A stretch of 64,000 bases of DNA from Flavobacterium noncentrifugens. Its GTDB lineage: Bacteria > Bacteroidota > Bacteroidia > Flavobacteriales > Flavobacteriaceae. Within the stretch, counting starts at the first letter, position 1, and the number at the start of each line of letters is the position of its first letter. Shown here piece by piece: positions 8,201 through 16,913 of this stretch. The notes under the pieces are model-generated. The model searched no databases and was not told where the DNA came from. It saw only the letters and a program-made list of their open reading frames with translations. A program made the position numbers and the translations under genes. Where the stretch lies: the NCBI RefSeq assembly GCF_900100375.1, contig NZ_FNEZ01000002.1, forward strand, positions 1 through 64,000, given 5' to 3'.

Positions 8201-9199
8201 TTATAGTTTGTGAGGAATGAATGGATAGTTTTCTTGTTCGTAAACCACGTCATACAATTGCTGTACTTCAGGGAATGGAGAATCTTCTGCAAATTTGGCA
8301 CATTCTTCAACCAAAGCTTTTACGCGTTCGTCGATTGCTTCAATTTCTGCATCGGTAGCATATTTCTGGTCTTTGATCACATCCAAAACCTGGGTGATTG
8401 GATCAATTTTTTTGTATTCTTCCACTTCATCTTTCGAACGGTACAATTGCGCATCTGACATAGAATGTCCTCTGTAACGATATGTTTTCATTTCAAGGAA
8501 TGTTGGTCCGTCGCCACGACGTGCACGGTCGATGGCTTCATCCATCGCTTCCGCTACCTTTACGGGATTCATTCCGTCGACTGGTCCGCAAGGCATTTCA
8601 TAGCCCAGACCTAGTTTCCAGATGTCGGTGTGATTAGCTGTTCTTTCTACAGAAGTTCCCATTGCATAACCATTGTTTTCAACGATAAAAACCACTGGTA
8701 ATTTCCATAACATCGCCATGTTGAAAGCTTCATGAAGCGAACCTTGTCTTGCTGCTCCGTCTCCGAAGTACGTCAAAGTCACGCCACCTGTATTGAAATA
8801 TTTATCTGCGAAAGCGATTCCGGCACCAACAGGGATTTGCGCCCCAACGATTCCGTGACCGCCATAAAATCCTTTTTCTTTTGAGAAAATGTGCATCGAG
8901 CCACCCATACCTTTAGAAGTACCGGTTACTTTTCCGAGCAATTCTGCCATAACGGCTTTCGGGTCAACGCCCATTCCGATTGGTTGTACGTGGTTTCTGT
9001 AAGCAGTAATCATTTTGTCTTTACCTAAATCCATTGCGTGCAAGGCTCCGGCTAAAACCGCTTCCTGTCCGTTGTATAGGTGAAGAAATCCTCGTACTTT
9101 TTGTTGTATGTAAAGGGCAGCTAATTTGTCTTCAAACTTTCTCCAAAGCAGCATGTCTTCATACCACTTTAAATAAACTTCTTTTGTAACTTCTTTCAT
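8201..9199 (-). CDS. pdhA: Pyruvate dehydrogenase E1 component, alpha subunit
   Basis: A 332-aa thiamine-diphosphate enzyme subunit, full length for the family. Seen are the N-terminal YNGQEAV segment, the GGHGIVGAQIPVGAGIAFA block, the thiamine-diphosphate motif GDGAARQGSLHEAFNMA...VVFIVENN (GDG...NN), and the phosphorylation-loop region YRYRGHSMSD. It decarboxylates pyruvate and passes the acyl group to the E2 encoded directly downstream. The E1 beta gene is not in the window. The upstream region carries a palindrome and a hairpin, listed separately. Confidence 0.97.
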   Translation of the reverse strand: MKEVTKEVYLKWYEDMLLWRKFEDKLAALYIQQKVRGFLHLYNGQEAVLAGALHAMDLGKDKMITAYRNHVQPIGMGVDPKAVMAELLGKVTGTSKGMGGSMHIFSKEKGFYGGHGIVGAQIPVGAGIAFADKYFNTGGVTLTYFGDGAARQGSLHEAFNMAMLWKLPVVFIVENNGYAMGTSVERTANHTDIWKLGLGYEMPCGPVDGMNPVKVAEAMDEAIDRARRGDGPTFLEMKTYRYRGHSMSDAQLYRSKDEVEEYKKIDPITQVLDVIKDQKYATDAEIEAIDERVKALVEECAKFAEDSPFPEVQQLYDVVYEQENYPFIPHKL

Positions 9200-9226
9200 T
9201 ATTGTTTTCTGATGTATAGTTAAACC

Positions 9227-9245
9227 GAACAGCCACCGGCTGTTC
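9227..9245 (-). promoter_or_regulatory. Hairpin in the pdhA leader
   Basis: A perfect 8-bp stem GAACAGCC / GGCTGTTC with a 3-nt loop lies between cdd and the pdhA start (28 bp before it). There is no long T run, so it is more likely a leader structure than a strong terminator. Function unknown. Confidence 0.4.
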
Positions 9246-9271
9246 TCCTCTTAATCTCAAATCTCACACAA

Positions 9272-9286
9272 TTTGCGAAACGCAAA
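9272..9286. promoter_or_regulatory. Palindrome overlapping the pdhA promoter
   Basis: Perfect palindrome TTTGCG-AAA-CGCAAA. On the minus strand its edge overlaps TATTTTTG, a good match to the Bacteroidota -7 box TAnnTTTG, about 85 bp before the pdhA start. A repressor or activator site is plausible; the protein is unknown. Confidence 0.4.
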
Positions 9287-9338
9287 AATAAGACATTCCA
9301 TCCTAGAACTAAAATTAAAATCTTAAATTTTAGTTATT

Positions 9339-9821
9339 TTACAGGAAGTTTTTATCAAACGTGAGCGGGAGTAAATTTTTAAGCGAATCCGACTTGAAAA
9401 TCGCTCCTGATTCTCCCATGAAATAAATTTCGATCGGCTGGTTTTGCTTGAATTCATATTCGGCGATTGATTGGCGGCAGGCGCCGCAAGGCGGAATCGG
9501 GCTTAATGTCGGATTGGTATCCGAAGCTGCGCTGATCGCCATTTTGAGGATTTTTGCATCGGGATAATTCGCGCCGGTGTAGAAGATTGCAGTCCTTTCG
9601 GCGCAAAGCCCTGATGGATACGCGGCATTTTCCTGGTTCGATCCCAGTACGATTTCTTCATTGTCTAAAAGAATGGCAGCGCCGACGCGGAAATTCGAAT
9701 ATGGAGCATAAGCATTCTTTCTAATCGCAACGGCTTTTGCCATTAAATCCTGAACATCTGAAGGTAATTCTGTTACGTCGTCAAACGACAAGAATTTGGT
9801 TGTAATAGTAATGTCTTTCAT
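9339..9821 (-). CDS. cdd: Cytidine deaminase
   Basis: A 160-aa zinc-dependent nucleoside deaminase of the homotetrameric type. It has substrate-binding AYAPYSNFRVGAA near residue 36, the catalytic CAERTAIF (zinc Cys plus the proton-shuttle Glu) and PCGACRQ (two further zinc cysteines). It converts cytidine and deoxycytidine to uridine and deoxyuridine in pyrimidine salvage. It is separated from porV by a terminator hairpin and from pdhA by about 140 bp with its own promoter signals, so it is probably a single-gene unit. The ~20-residue N-terminal extension is usual in flavobacteria. Confidence 0.96.
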   Translation of the reverse strand: MKDITITTKFLSFDDVTELPSDVQDLMAKAVAIRKNAYAPYSNFRVGAAILLDNEEIVLGSNQENAAYPSGLCAERTAIFYTGANYPDAKILKMAISAASDTNPTLSPIPPCGACRQSIAEYEFKQNQPIEIYFMGESGAIFKSDSLKNLLPLTFDKNFL

Positions 9822-9834
9822 TCTTTACAGGGGA

Positions 9835-9876
9835 AAAAAAATCCAAATTTCAGGAAGTTGAAATTTGGATTTTTTA
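9835..9876 (-). terminator. Terminator after porV
   Basis: A long stem AAAATCCAAATTTC / GAAATTTGGATTTT with an 8-nt loop, flanked by A and T runs. It lies just after the porV stop on the minus strand and before the cdd start. Confidence 0.75.
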
Positions 9877-9894
9877 ATTTATTGGTTAAATATA

Positions 9895-11067
9895 CTAATA
9901 TTCGTCATATTTGTCTCCGAATGCAAAGCTTAAAGAGAAGCGAAGCGTATTTTCAAGCGGGTTTTTCACTTTAGATGCAGAGAACAGGTAAGACACGTCG
10001 ATTTTGACTACGTTGTATTTGAATCCGGCTCCGAGCGACAGGAATTTTCTGGCTCCTTTTTCCACGCTTTCATTGAAGTAACCCAATCGGAACGCGAAGG
10101 ATTCCTGGTAAGAATATTCAGCTGCGACAGAATAAGTGAATTCTTTGAGTTCTTCGCTGAATCCGTCAGGCGCATCGCCGAAAGATTTGAAGATTCCGGA
10201 TGTCCAGCCAATGCCGCTGTATTCGTCGTTTACAATCACACGGTCGGCAGCATCAACAACACCATCGCCGTTTTTATCGGTAACTTCCTGTGGGGTTGGA
10301 ACCAATAATTTGTTGAATTCGGCACTTACACCTACTTTATTGTATTCGTCAAGGATAAAATCAAATCCACCGCCCAGTTTCATGTTTGCCGGTAGGAAGT
10401 TTGAATTTAAATCGTTCTGGTCTTTATCGTAGCTGATTTTTGGCCCAAGATTCTGGAAGTTGAAACCCAAACGGTATCTTCCATTGAAGTCACTGAATGC
10501 AATTTCTTCAGATTGGAAATAACCCGCAATATCAACAGCAAACGAACTTGCGGCCGAAGCATCGGTATTGGCATCGGCAATTCTCAGGTTCGACCTGATG
10601 TAACGTCCGGCAACGGCCATGGCAAACTGGTCGCTCAGGTGTAAAGAGTAAGATGCGTCGAAAGCCAATTCATTAGGTTTTACAATTCTTGGTTCGTCTT
10701 CAGCCCTTTCCCTCAGTTCAATTTCCCCCAAACCGAAATACCTCAAGCTGGCAGCAAATGCCATCCTGTCGTTAAAACGATTGTAGAAAGTGATTTGTCC
10801 GAGTGAAATGTCGTTCACCAAATCGGTCAGGTAAGGCGTGTAACTTGCCGAAGCGCCAATTTTGTCTGTAGCGAATGCATATTTGGCGGGATTGTATTGT
10901 TGTGAAAAAGCGTCAGGTGATGTGGCAACACCCTGATCTGCCATACCCGCTGAGCGTGCATCGGCTGCAATCAGTAAAAAAGGAACTCCGGTAGTGATAA
11001 CCCTGTCTTGTGCTTTTGCGAATTGTATCGATATCAAACAAATTAATATTACTGCAATTTTTCTCAT
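9895..11067 (-). CDS. porV: Type IX secretion outer-membrane protein PorV
   Basis: A 390-aa FadL-like beta-barrel. A Sec signal peptide (MRKIAVILICLISIQFAKA) precedes the PorV hallmark PFLLIAADARSAGMADQGVA, and later YNPAKYAF. The end FSLSFAFGDKY is a typical barrel terminus. PorV (LptO) carries cargo from the T9SS translocon to the PorU sortase in the outer membrane. It lies directly downstream of porU (38 bp) on the same strand, the standard arrangement, and also has its own good promoter overlapping the end of porU. Confidence 0.96.
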   Translation of the reverse strand: MRKIAVILICLISIQFAKAQDRVITTGVPFLLIAADARSAGMADQGVATSPDAFSQQYNPAKYAFATDKIGASASYTPYLTDLVNDISLGQITFYNRFNDRMAFAASLRYFGLGEIELRERAEDEPRIVKPNELAFDASYSLHLSDQFAMAVAGRYIRSNLRIADANTDASAASSFAVDIAGYFQSEEIAFSDFNGRYRLGFNFQNLGPKISYDKDQNDLNSNFLPANMKLGGGFDFILDEYNKVGVSAEFNKLLVPTPQEVTDKNGDGVVDAADRVIVNDEYSGIGWTSGIFKSFGDAPDGFSEELKEFTYSVAAEYSYQESFAFRLGYFNESVEKGARKFLSLGAGFKYNVVKIDVSYLFSASKVKNPLENTLRFSLSFAFGDKYDEY

Positions 11068-11089
11068 TCTGAATTTTTATATAATTGAA

Positions 11090-11119
11090 CAAATATACTA
11101 TTTTATTAAAGTATTACAA
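11090..11119 (-). promoter_or_regulatory. porV promoter
   Basis: On the minus strand TTG (complement of 11117-11119), exactly 19 bp, and TATATTTG (complement of 11090-11097) match the Bacteroidota -33/-7 consensus. It overlaps the last codons of porU and lies about 23 bp before the porV start, so porV can be transcribed independently. Confidence 0.6.
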
Positions 11120-14100
11120 GTTTTTCGTACTTATGCGTTTTGGTATTTGTGAGCAATGATTTCACTGTGAGCTTGTACACGTAAACGCCTTTTCCAATCT
11201 TATCCCCAAAATCATCCTTGCCATCCCAGGTAATTTCGCGTGATAAAAAACCGTCGGTGGTGATCGTCTGGTTTTTCGTCCAAACGACTTTTCCCGTGAT
11301 CGTGAGCACCTGGACCTGAACTTCTAAAGGCTCGAAAGGCTTGTTGTGCGTAAACCAAAACTGGGTGTAGTTCACAAATGGATTCGGGTAATTGAGCACA
11401 TTTGTAATCGTTACCGAATCGTCATTTACCACCAAAAACTGAATCTCGGCAGTCACCAGATTGTTATATACGTCAAAAGCCTTAAAAGTGATTGTATGCA
11501 AACCGACAGCAAGGTCTCTAAATGGAAATTTTAACTTTCCTTTTTTGTAATCGTCTAGTTCGGTTTCGTAATAATCGTTGAGTTTGTACGGATTGTTTTC
11601 ATCTCCGTCAAGTATCGCAACAATGTCGTGCCCGATTCCGCTGGCGGTGTTAATTCCGTGTTCATCTTCCAGAAAAGCGAGGAATATCGGGGATTCATTG
11701 GTGATTCCGCCAGAAACAAATGTCTGGTCGTTCATGTATAATTTTACCGTTGGGCCGGTAGTGTCCAATTCTGCGCTTTCGTTGATGCCGCCAATTTTCA
11801 CGGAATTATTATAACCCGATTTGTCTAAAAGGATTTGCCCTCTTTTAGCATAAAAACTGGCGCGTCCGTCGCCCACACCGATCGCAATATCTCTTGGGAC
11901 GACAAAGCCAAATTCAAATTTCCCATTGGCTACACTTGCATTTCCCCTGAAAATCGTTTCCCCTAATGTTGTGAAATTGATGGGCGGACTTTGGCCGTCG
12001 TTGTTGCGGGTTTGCTTGGTGAGCATCTTGTCGAAGATTTGTATCGCAAGATCGCCGTTGTAAGATGGGAGCGGGTTGTTATTTTCATCGACAACTTCGC
12101 CTGTGAGTTTTGCGTATGCCAATGCTTTTAGAGGCTCGGTTACGTCAGCAATTGGAATATCATTGATTTTGGTGAGCCTGATGTTTGGTTTTGGGATGGC
12201 CAGCATCAGCGCTGGATCTCCGATATAAAATACCACATTTACGGTTGGTGCGCCCGGATCTCTTTTTGCCCGACGCAAGGCTTCGGCAATCGATACATAT
12301 TCATTCGAACCGTATGAAAACAGGTATTTTGACAAAAGAATATTAAAGGATTCACCCGTCGACTGGCCAATTGAGCGCACGGTTGTGATTAATGAAATGG
12401 CGCCTCCATGTGAATTCCAGTAGGTATATTCACCTGCGGTTGGCCTGAAAGGATTGTCAAACCGGGTAAATTCGCAGGTAATCGTGATGAATAAAGGGTA
12501 TTTGTATTTGTTGTTAAGATTTTGGCCGTCGGCAGTCTGGAAAATCCGTTCCTGTGACAATCCGTCTTCGCCACCGTGTCCGAGATAATCAAAAACCAAT
12601 GCGCCTTTTTCAAATGCATTAAACAAATCGGCCTTTGCTTTTGGATAACGCCCGCCACCTGAGGAACTTTCCTGTACGTAAGCATCCATCAGGATTTTTG
12701 TGGCATTGATGAACGGTTTTTCCAATACGATTTTGTCTGCAAGATTGTTCATGTTGCTTTGCAGTGAAGCATCGCCATCCTTGTCGGCATCATCGGCTAC
12801 GGCAACGAAATTGTTACGCCAATTGCCGTAAGATTTAATATCATGATAGTCGATTACCTTATCAACAAGCGCATCGCCCTGGCTTGCAGACCCGGCAATC
12901 ATTCGTCCCACGGCAATATCAAGGCCTGATGAAGTGGTTGGGGTGATGTTTCCTTCATTGTCATCATAAAGCCCGAAAAAATCATCAGAACAAAACGAAT
13001 CTTCCCCATCGCTGAATCCGTCAAGCGCATGATAGATAGGAACGAAGTTTGAAAATGCGGAAACGCGGTTTTTAAAGTCAAAAGAAGCATCGCCAAAAAG
13101 ATTCAGGTATTTGACTTTTCTGTTAGGGTCTAAAGGATTTTTATAGACATACTTCATAAAATTACGGATGGCTCCGATATCCTGCTTTCCTGAAGAAAAT
13201 TCCTGATATATATCGTCAAGCGAAATGACCTTAACCGTAAGTAGCGAATAATTGCGGTGAAAATTAGCAAGTCGCTCGGCCTGAGCCATAAATTGAGGCG
13301 GCGCTACAATAATGTAATCAATATCTCCCGGTTGGCCCTGGGAATTGTTAAAGATGTTTCCCTTCAGGTTCTGGTTGCTTACCCTTGTGTTGGAATCCCT
13401 GTCGGGAGAATATAAATTATTAAAATCTACGGCTACGTATTTTCGGACTTCCCCAAGAGAAGCTTTAAACGAAAAAGCATTTTGCCCATTATTTTCGATG
13501 TTGCTGACGTTGAAAATATCGGTGACATCCCAGATTTGGTTGATTCCGCCTGCATTTGAAAATTGGTATTCGCCAAAACCCGAGGTTGACGCAGCAGCAT
13601 CGTACTGAAAAGGAAATTGCTGACCGGTGCCGCGCAGGCTTCTTTTTGATTTTACCCGAATGTAATCCAGATATCCTTTTGATCCCGGCACATTATTATT
13701 AAGGTAGCTGACTTTAACGGTCATGTTTTCTGATGCGGGAGCAGACATTTGTACAGATCCGGCACGTAAAAGCGTGTGGTCGTCTGTTATCGAAAGGTTG
13801 ATTGTACCAAGATCCTGTCCGTTAACGTTAAACTTGAAACTCGTTGGAACCAATGCAGAAGCTCCGGCATAAGCGGTGATTTTTACAGGTTCGGTCGTAA
13901 CAATATTGGGAATATTGAAAGTAAATTCCTGTTCGGCATCAATGTCAAAAACTTCCCCAAACCATCTTCGCCCAAGACGCACCACATTAACGGCATCTAT
14001 TTCATGGTACTGGTAATTGTCGAATGCTGTGATGTTTACCGTAGCAGGGAATGAGGGTTGTGTCATGGCTGCGATCCGTTTGCCGTCGGCACCCTGAACA

Positions 14101-14930
14101 TTTACATAATAATAGGACTTGTCAGCATACAGGTTGTTGTTGGTGTCGCTGTCGGCATTAAAAACATCGATGCCTTCTGCGTAAAAAACGGCAAAATCAG
14201 TATCGTTAAAGACGCCGTCGTTTTCACCTGCAACAATAATCGCATTTTCTGTGAGGTCGGCCGGATAGTAATCGCTGTTTTTTAGCGGAATCATTCGTCC
14301 GCCATTGCCGTATATTTTAATTTTTCTCGGATCGAGGCCGTCAACATTCACGCCTATTGCTTTTAAAAAAGCCTTGTCTATTCTGTAAGCGCCCGATTTG
14401 GTAACATAAAACCGATACCAGTCTCCTGCAGTAAGCACAGAATTGCGCCTGGAACCAAACTCGTCACCCGGAGCAAGCAATTTGGAGCTGCTTCCTGCGG
14501 AGAAGGAATAAGAAAAAGACTTGACTTTTTTAAATCCCGAGGCGTCTTTTATAATAGGAGAGAGTATGATGTTTGCGGCAAATTCATCCCTTGAATGAAT
14601 GCTTTTTAAGGTAGCGTTGATTTTTTCCGGAATGGCTTTGATAGACAATTCGCCCAATTCGGCAGCACTAATGGCTTCGTAAGTAATGTTGGTAATCTGT
14701 AACGATTTTTCGTTGATGTCTGTCGGCTGGTCTGATGAAAATCGGAACAAAACCTCTTTGCGATAACTGTCAAAATAAAAATTAGGACTGTCAAACTGTG
14801 GGATGTTGACATTGTAATCCCCAAAAGAATAAACATGGGCCGGAGTCCAGTTGATGCTGATATTTCCGCTTTGCTGGCTGAAAGCGACATAGGAAAACAG
14901 CAATAAGAATAGGGATAATGTTTTTTTCAT
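11106..14930 (-). CDS. porU: Type IX secretion system sortase PorU
   Basis: A 1274-aa secreted C25 (gingipain-type) peptidase. A signal peptide (MKKTLSLFLLLFSYVAFSQ) is followed by an N-terminal beta-rich region and then the C25 domain. The catalytic His is in FDYLGHGGEDG and the catalytic Cys in FITITCEFTRF. The C terminus carries an Ig-like part and a T9SS-type sorting segment (LNYPNPFVNYTQFWF ... GKGVYVYKL). PorU removes the C-terminal signal of T9SS cargo and attaches it to lipopolysaccharide at the cell surface. Its neighbours porV and gldJ belong to the same machinery. The length is normal for the family. Confidence 0.96.
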   Translation of the reverse strand: MKKTLSLFLLLFSYVAFSQQSGNISINWTPAHVYSFGDYNVNIPQFDSPNFYFDSYRKEVLFRFSSDQPTDINEKSLQITNITYEAISAAELGELSIKAIPEKINATLKSIHSRDEFAANIILSPIIKDASGFKKVKSFSYSFSAGSSSKLLAPGDEFGSRRNSVLTAGDWYRFYVTKSGAYRIDKAFLKAIGVNVDGLDPRKIKIYGNGGRMIPLKNSDYYPADLTENAIIVAGENDGVFNDTDFAVFYAEGIDVFNADSDTNNNLYADKSYYYVNVQGADGKRIAAMTQPSFPATVNITAFDNYQYHEIDAVNVVRLGRRWFGEVFDIDAEQEFTFNIPNIVTTEPVKITAYAGASALVPTSFKFNVNGQDLGTINLSITDDHTLLRAGSVQMSAPASENMTVKVSYLNNNVPGSKGYLDYIRVKSKRSLRGTGQQFPFQYDAAASTSGFGEYQFSNAGGINQIWDVTDIFNVSNIENNGQNAFSFKASLGEVRKYVAVDFNNLYSPDRDSNTRVSNQNLKGNIFNNSQGQPGDIDYIIVAPPQFMAQAERLANFHRNYSLLTVKVISLDDIYQEFSSGKQDIGAIRNFMKYVYKNPLDPNRKVKYLNLFGDASFDFKNRVSAFSNFVPIYHALDGFSDGEDSFCSDDFFGLYDDNEGNITPTTSSGLDIAVGRMIAGSASQGDALVDKVIDYHDIKSYGNWRNNFVAVADDADKDGDASLQSNMNNLADKIVLEKPFINATKILMDAYVQESSSGGGRYPKAKADLFNAFEKGALVFDYLGHGGEDGLSQERIFQTADGQNLNNKYKYPLFITITCEFTRFDNPFRPTAGEYTYWNSHGGAISLITTVRSIGQSTGESFNILLSKYLFSYGSNEYVSIAEALRRAKRDPGAPTVNVVFYIGDPALMLAIPKPNIRLTKINDIPIADVTEPLKALAYAKLTGEVVDENNNPLPSYNGDLAIQIFDKMLTKQTRNNDGQSPPINFTTLGETIFRGNASVANGKFEFGFVVPRDIAIGVGDGRASFYAKRGQILLDKSGYNNSVKIGGINESAELDTTGPTVKLYMNDQTFVSGGITNESPIFLAFLEDEHGINTASGIGHDIVAILDGDENNPYKLNDYYETELDDYKKGKLKFPFRDLAVGLHTITFKAFDVYNNLVTAEIQFLVVNDDSVTITNVLNYPNPFVNYTQFWFTHNKPFEPLEVQVQVLTITGKVVWTKNQTITTDGFLSREITWDGKDDFGDKIGKGVYVYKLTVKSLLTNTKTHKYEKLVIL

Positions 14931-15084
14931 TAGAATAAGTAACGCGGTTTGCGGGCAATTATTACGGCCGGTAAAAATAATTTATTTCGTGCAATTGGTT
15001 ATAATATTTATTTTAATTTTGCGTTCTGAAATGAAAATGCCGGGATTCGAAAATAAACGGGTTTATATTATTTAAAAAAAGATG

Positions 15085-15114
15085 TTGCAATGTAAATGTT
15101 AATTATTATATTGC
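15085..15114 (+). promoter_or_regulatory. gldJ promoter
   Basis: TTG (15085-15087), a 19-bp spacer and TATATTGC (15107-15114) fit the Bacteroidota promoter pattern with a mismatch at the end of the -7 box. The start codon of gldJ is 26 bp downstream. Confidence 0.5.
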
Positions 15115-15140
15115 GCCTCGAAATTATCACCTACTAACGT

Positions 15141-16850
15141 ATGAAAGTAAACAAATTTATGGCTGTTAGATTATTACTGTCCCTTGTAATAATGTTTGGT
15201 TTAACTACTAGTTGTAGTAAAAGCTCCAGCTCCAAGAACTCGTCAACTGCGACGGGGTGGAAGATCAACGACAAAAAAGGAGGCTTTCAATATGCTTCCA
15301 ACTTCAAAAAGCAAGCTACCGGCCCAGGATTGGTAATGGTAGAAGGCGGAACTTTTACAATGGGTAAAGTTCAGGATGATGTCATGCATGATTGGAACAA
15401 CTCGCCAAACCAACAACACGTACAATCATTCTATATGGATGAGACTGAGGTGACAAACCTGATGTACATGGAGTATCTTGACTGGTTGAAAAGAGTATTT
15501 CCGCCAGAACAGGAAAATTACAAAAACATTTACGAAGGTGCTTCTCCTGATACTTTGGTATGGAGAAACCGATTGGGTTATAACGAAACAATGACCAACA
15601 ACTACCTGAGACACCCTGCATATGCAAACTATCCTGTAGTTGGTGTAAACTGGATCCAGGCTGTGGAATTCTCTAAATGGAGAACCGACCGTGTAAACGA
15701 AAATACCCTTGAAAAAGAAGGTTTCCTTAAAAAAGATTCAAAAGTGACTGCCGTAAGTGCAGAAAAAACGTTCAGTACTGAAACCTATTTGAACTCGCCA
15801 ACCAAAACTTTGGGTGGTGATGAAGAAATCGTTTTGAAAGGAAGAAGAAATTCAAAAGCAAAACCAGGAAAAGCAGATAAAGACGGAAACGTTAAAGAAG
15901 CTAAAAATGTCTACGCACAAAGATCTTCAGGTTTGATTTTACCTGAATACAGACTTCCGACTGAAGCAGAATGGGAATATGCTGCTGCTGCAGATGTAGG
16001 CCAGAGAGAATACAACATCTATAAAGGACAAAAGAAATACCCTTGGTCTGGAAGCTACACGCGTTCTGGAAAAAGACAAGTAAAAGGCGACCAGTTGGCC
16101 AACTTTAAACAAGGTAAAGGAGATTACGGCGGAATTGCAGGATGGTCTGATGATGGTGCCGATATTACAAATGTTGTAAAATCGTACCCGCCAAATGACT
16201 TCGGATTGTATGATATGGCAGGAAACGTTGCAGAATGGGTTGCCGATGTTTACAGACCAATTGTTGATGATGAAGCAAGTGATTTCAACTACTATAGAGG
16301 TAACGTCTATACCAAAAACAAAATTGGTGAAGATGGAAAAGCAGAAATCGTAACTGGAGAAACTCAGGTTTTCGATACTTTATCTAACGGTAAAATCGTA
16401 GCAAGAAACTATCCTGGCGAAATTGCCCAGGTTCCGGTTGACGAAAAAGAAACTTATTTGAGAACCAACTTCGATAAGAGCGACAACAGGAACTACAGAG
16501 ATGGTGACAAACAGTCGACAAGGTATTTTGACTTTGGAACTGCCGAAACAGAAGAAGATGCTGCTACAAAAGAGAAACACAGAATGTACGATTCTCCGGA
16601 GCACAATGTTACCACAGATAGTTTGGGTAACATGGTTAGAAAATATGACAAGTCTAACAAAAGAACAACTTTGATCAATGACAATGTCAGGGTTTACAAA
16701 GGTGGTTCTTGGAGAGACAGGGCATATTGGTTGGATCCTGCACAAAGAAGATACTTCCCACAGGATATGGCAACAGATTACATCGGATTTAGATGTGCGA
16801 TGTCAAGAGTGGGTCCTAAAGCCGACAAAAAGAAAAGAAGAACGAATTAA
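15141..16850 (+). CDS. gldJ: Gliding motility lipoprotein GldJ
   Basis: A 569-aa lipoprotein with a signal peptide ending in a lipobox (FGLTTSC, Cys at about residue 25). The body is a formylglycine-generating-enzyme-like (FGE-sulfatase) domain: VEGGTFTMGKV near residue 75, DETEVTN, GVNWIQAVEFSKWR, the RLPTEAEWEYAA motif, GLYDMAGNVAEWVADVY and the end RVYKGGSWRDRAYWL ... IGFRCAMS. GldJ is structurally similar to but not an active sulfatase-modifying enzyme. It is needed for gliding and T9SS function and sits in the cell envelope near GldK/PorK. It is divergent from porU and followed by a terminator and murF, the usual flavobacterial order. Confidence 0.97.
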   Translation: MKVNKFMAVRLLLSLVIMFGLTTSCSKSSSSKNSSTATGWKINDKKGGFQYASNFKKQATGPGLVMVEGGTFTMGKVQDDVMHDWNNSPNQQHVQSFYMDETEVTNLMYMEYLDWLKRVFPPEQENYKNIYEGASPDTLVWRNRLGYNETMTNNYLRHPAYANYPVVGVNWIQAVEFSKWRTDRVNENTLEKEGFLKKDSKVTAVSAEKTFSTETYLNSPTKTLGGDEEIVLKGRRNSKAKPGKADKDGNVKEAKNVYAQRSSGLILPEYRLPTEAEWEYAAAADVGQREYNIYKGQKKYPWSGSYTRSGKRQVKGDQLANFKQGKGDYGGIAGWSDDGADITNVVKSYPPNDFGLYDMAGNVAEWVADVYRPIVDDEASDFNYYRGNVYTKNKIGEDGKAEIVTGETQVFDTLSNGKIVARNYPGEIAQVPVDEKETYLRTNFDKSDNRNYRDGDKQSTRYFDFGTAETEEDAATKEKHRMYDSPEHNVTTDSLGNMVRKYDKSNKRTTLINDNVRVYKGGSWRDRAYWLDPAQRRYFPQDMATDYIGFRCAMSRVGPKADKKKRRTN

Positions 16851-16869
16851 TTTTCGAAATATATTTTAC

Positions 16870-16900
16870 AAAAGCCCTTTCATTAGGGCTTTTTGTTTTT
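16870..16900 (+). terminator. gldJ terminator
   Basis: Stem AAAAGCCCT / AGGGCTTTT with a short loop and T-rich tail, 20 bp after gldJ and just before murF. Confidence 0.8.
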
Positions 16901-16913
16901 AAACCAATTTCAA

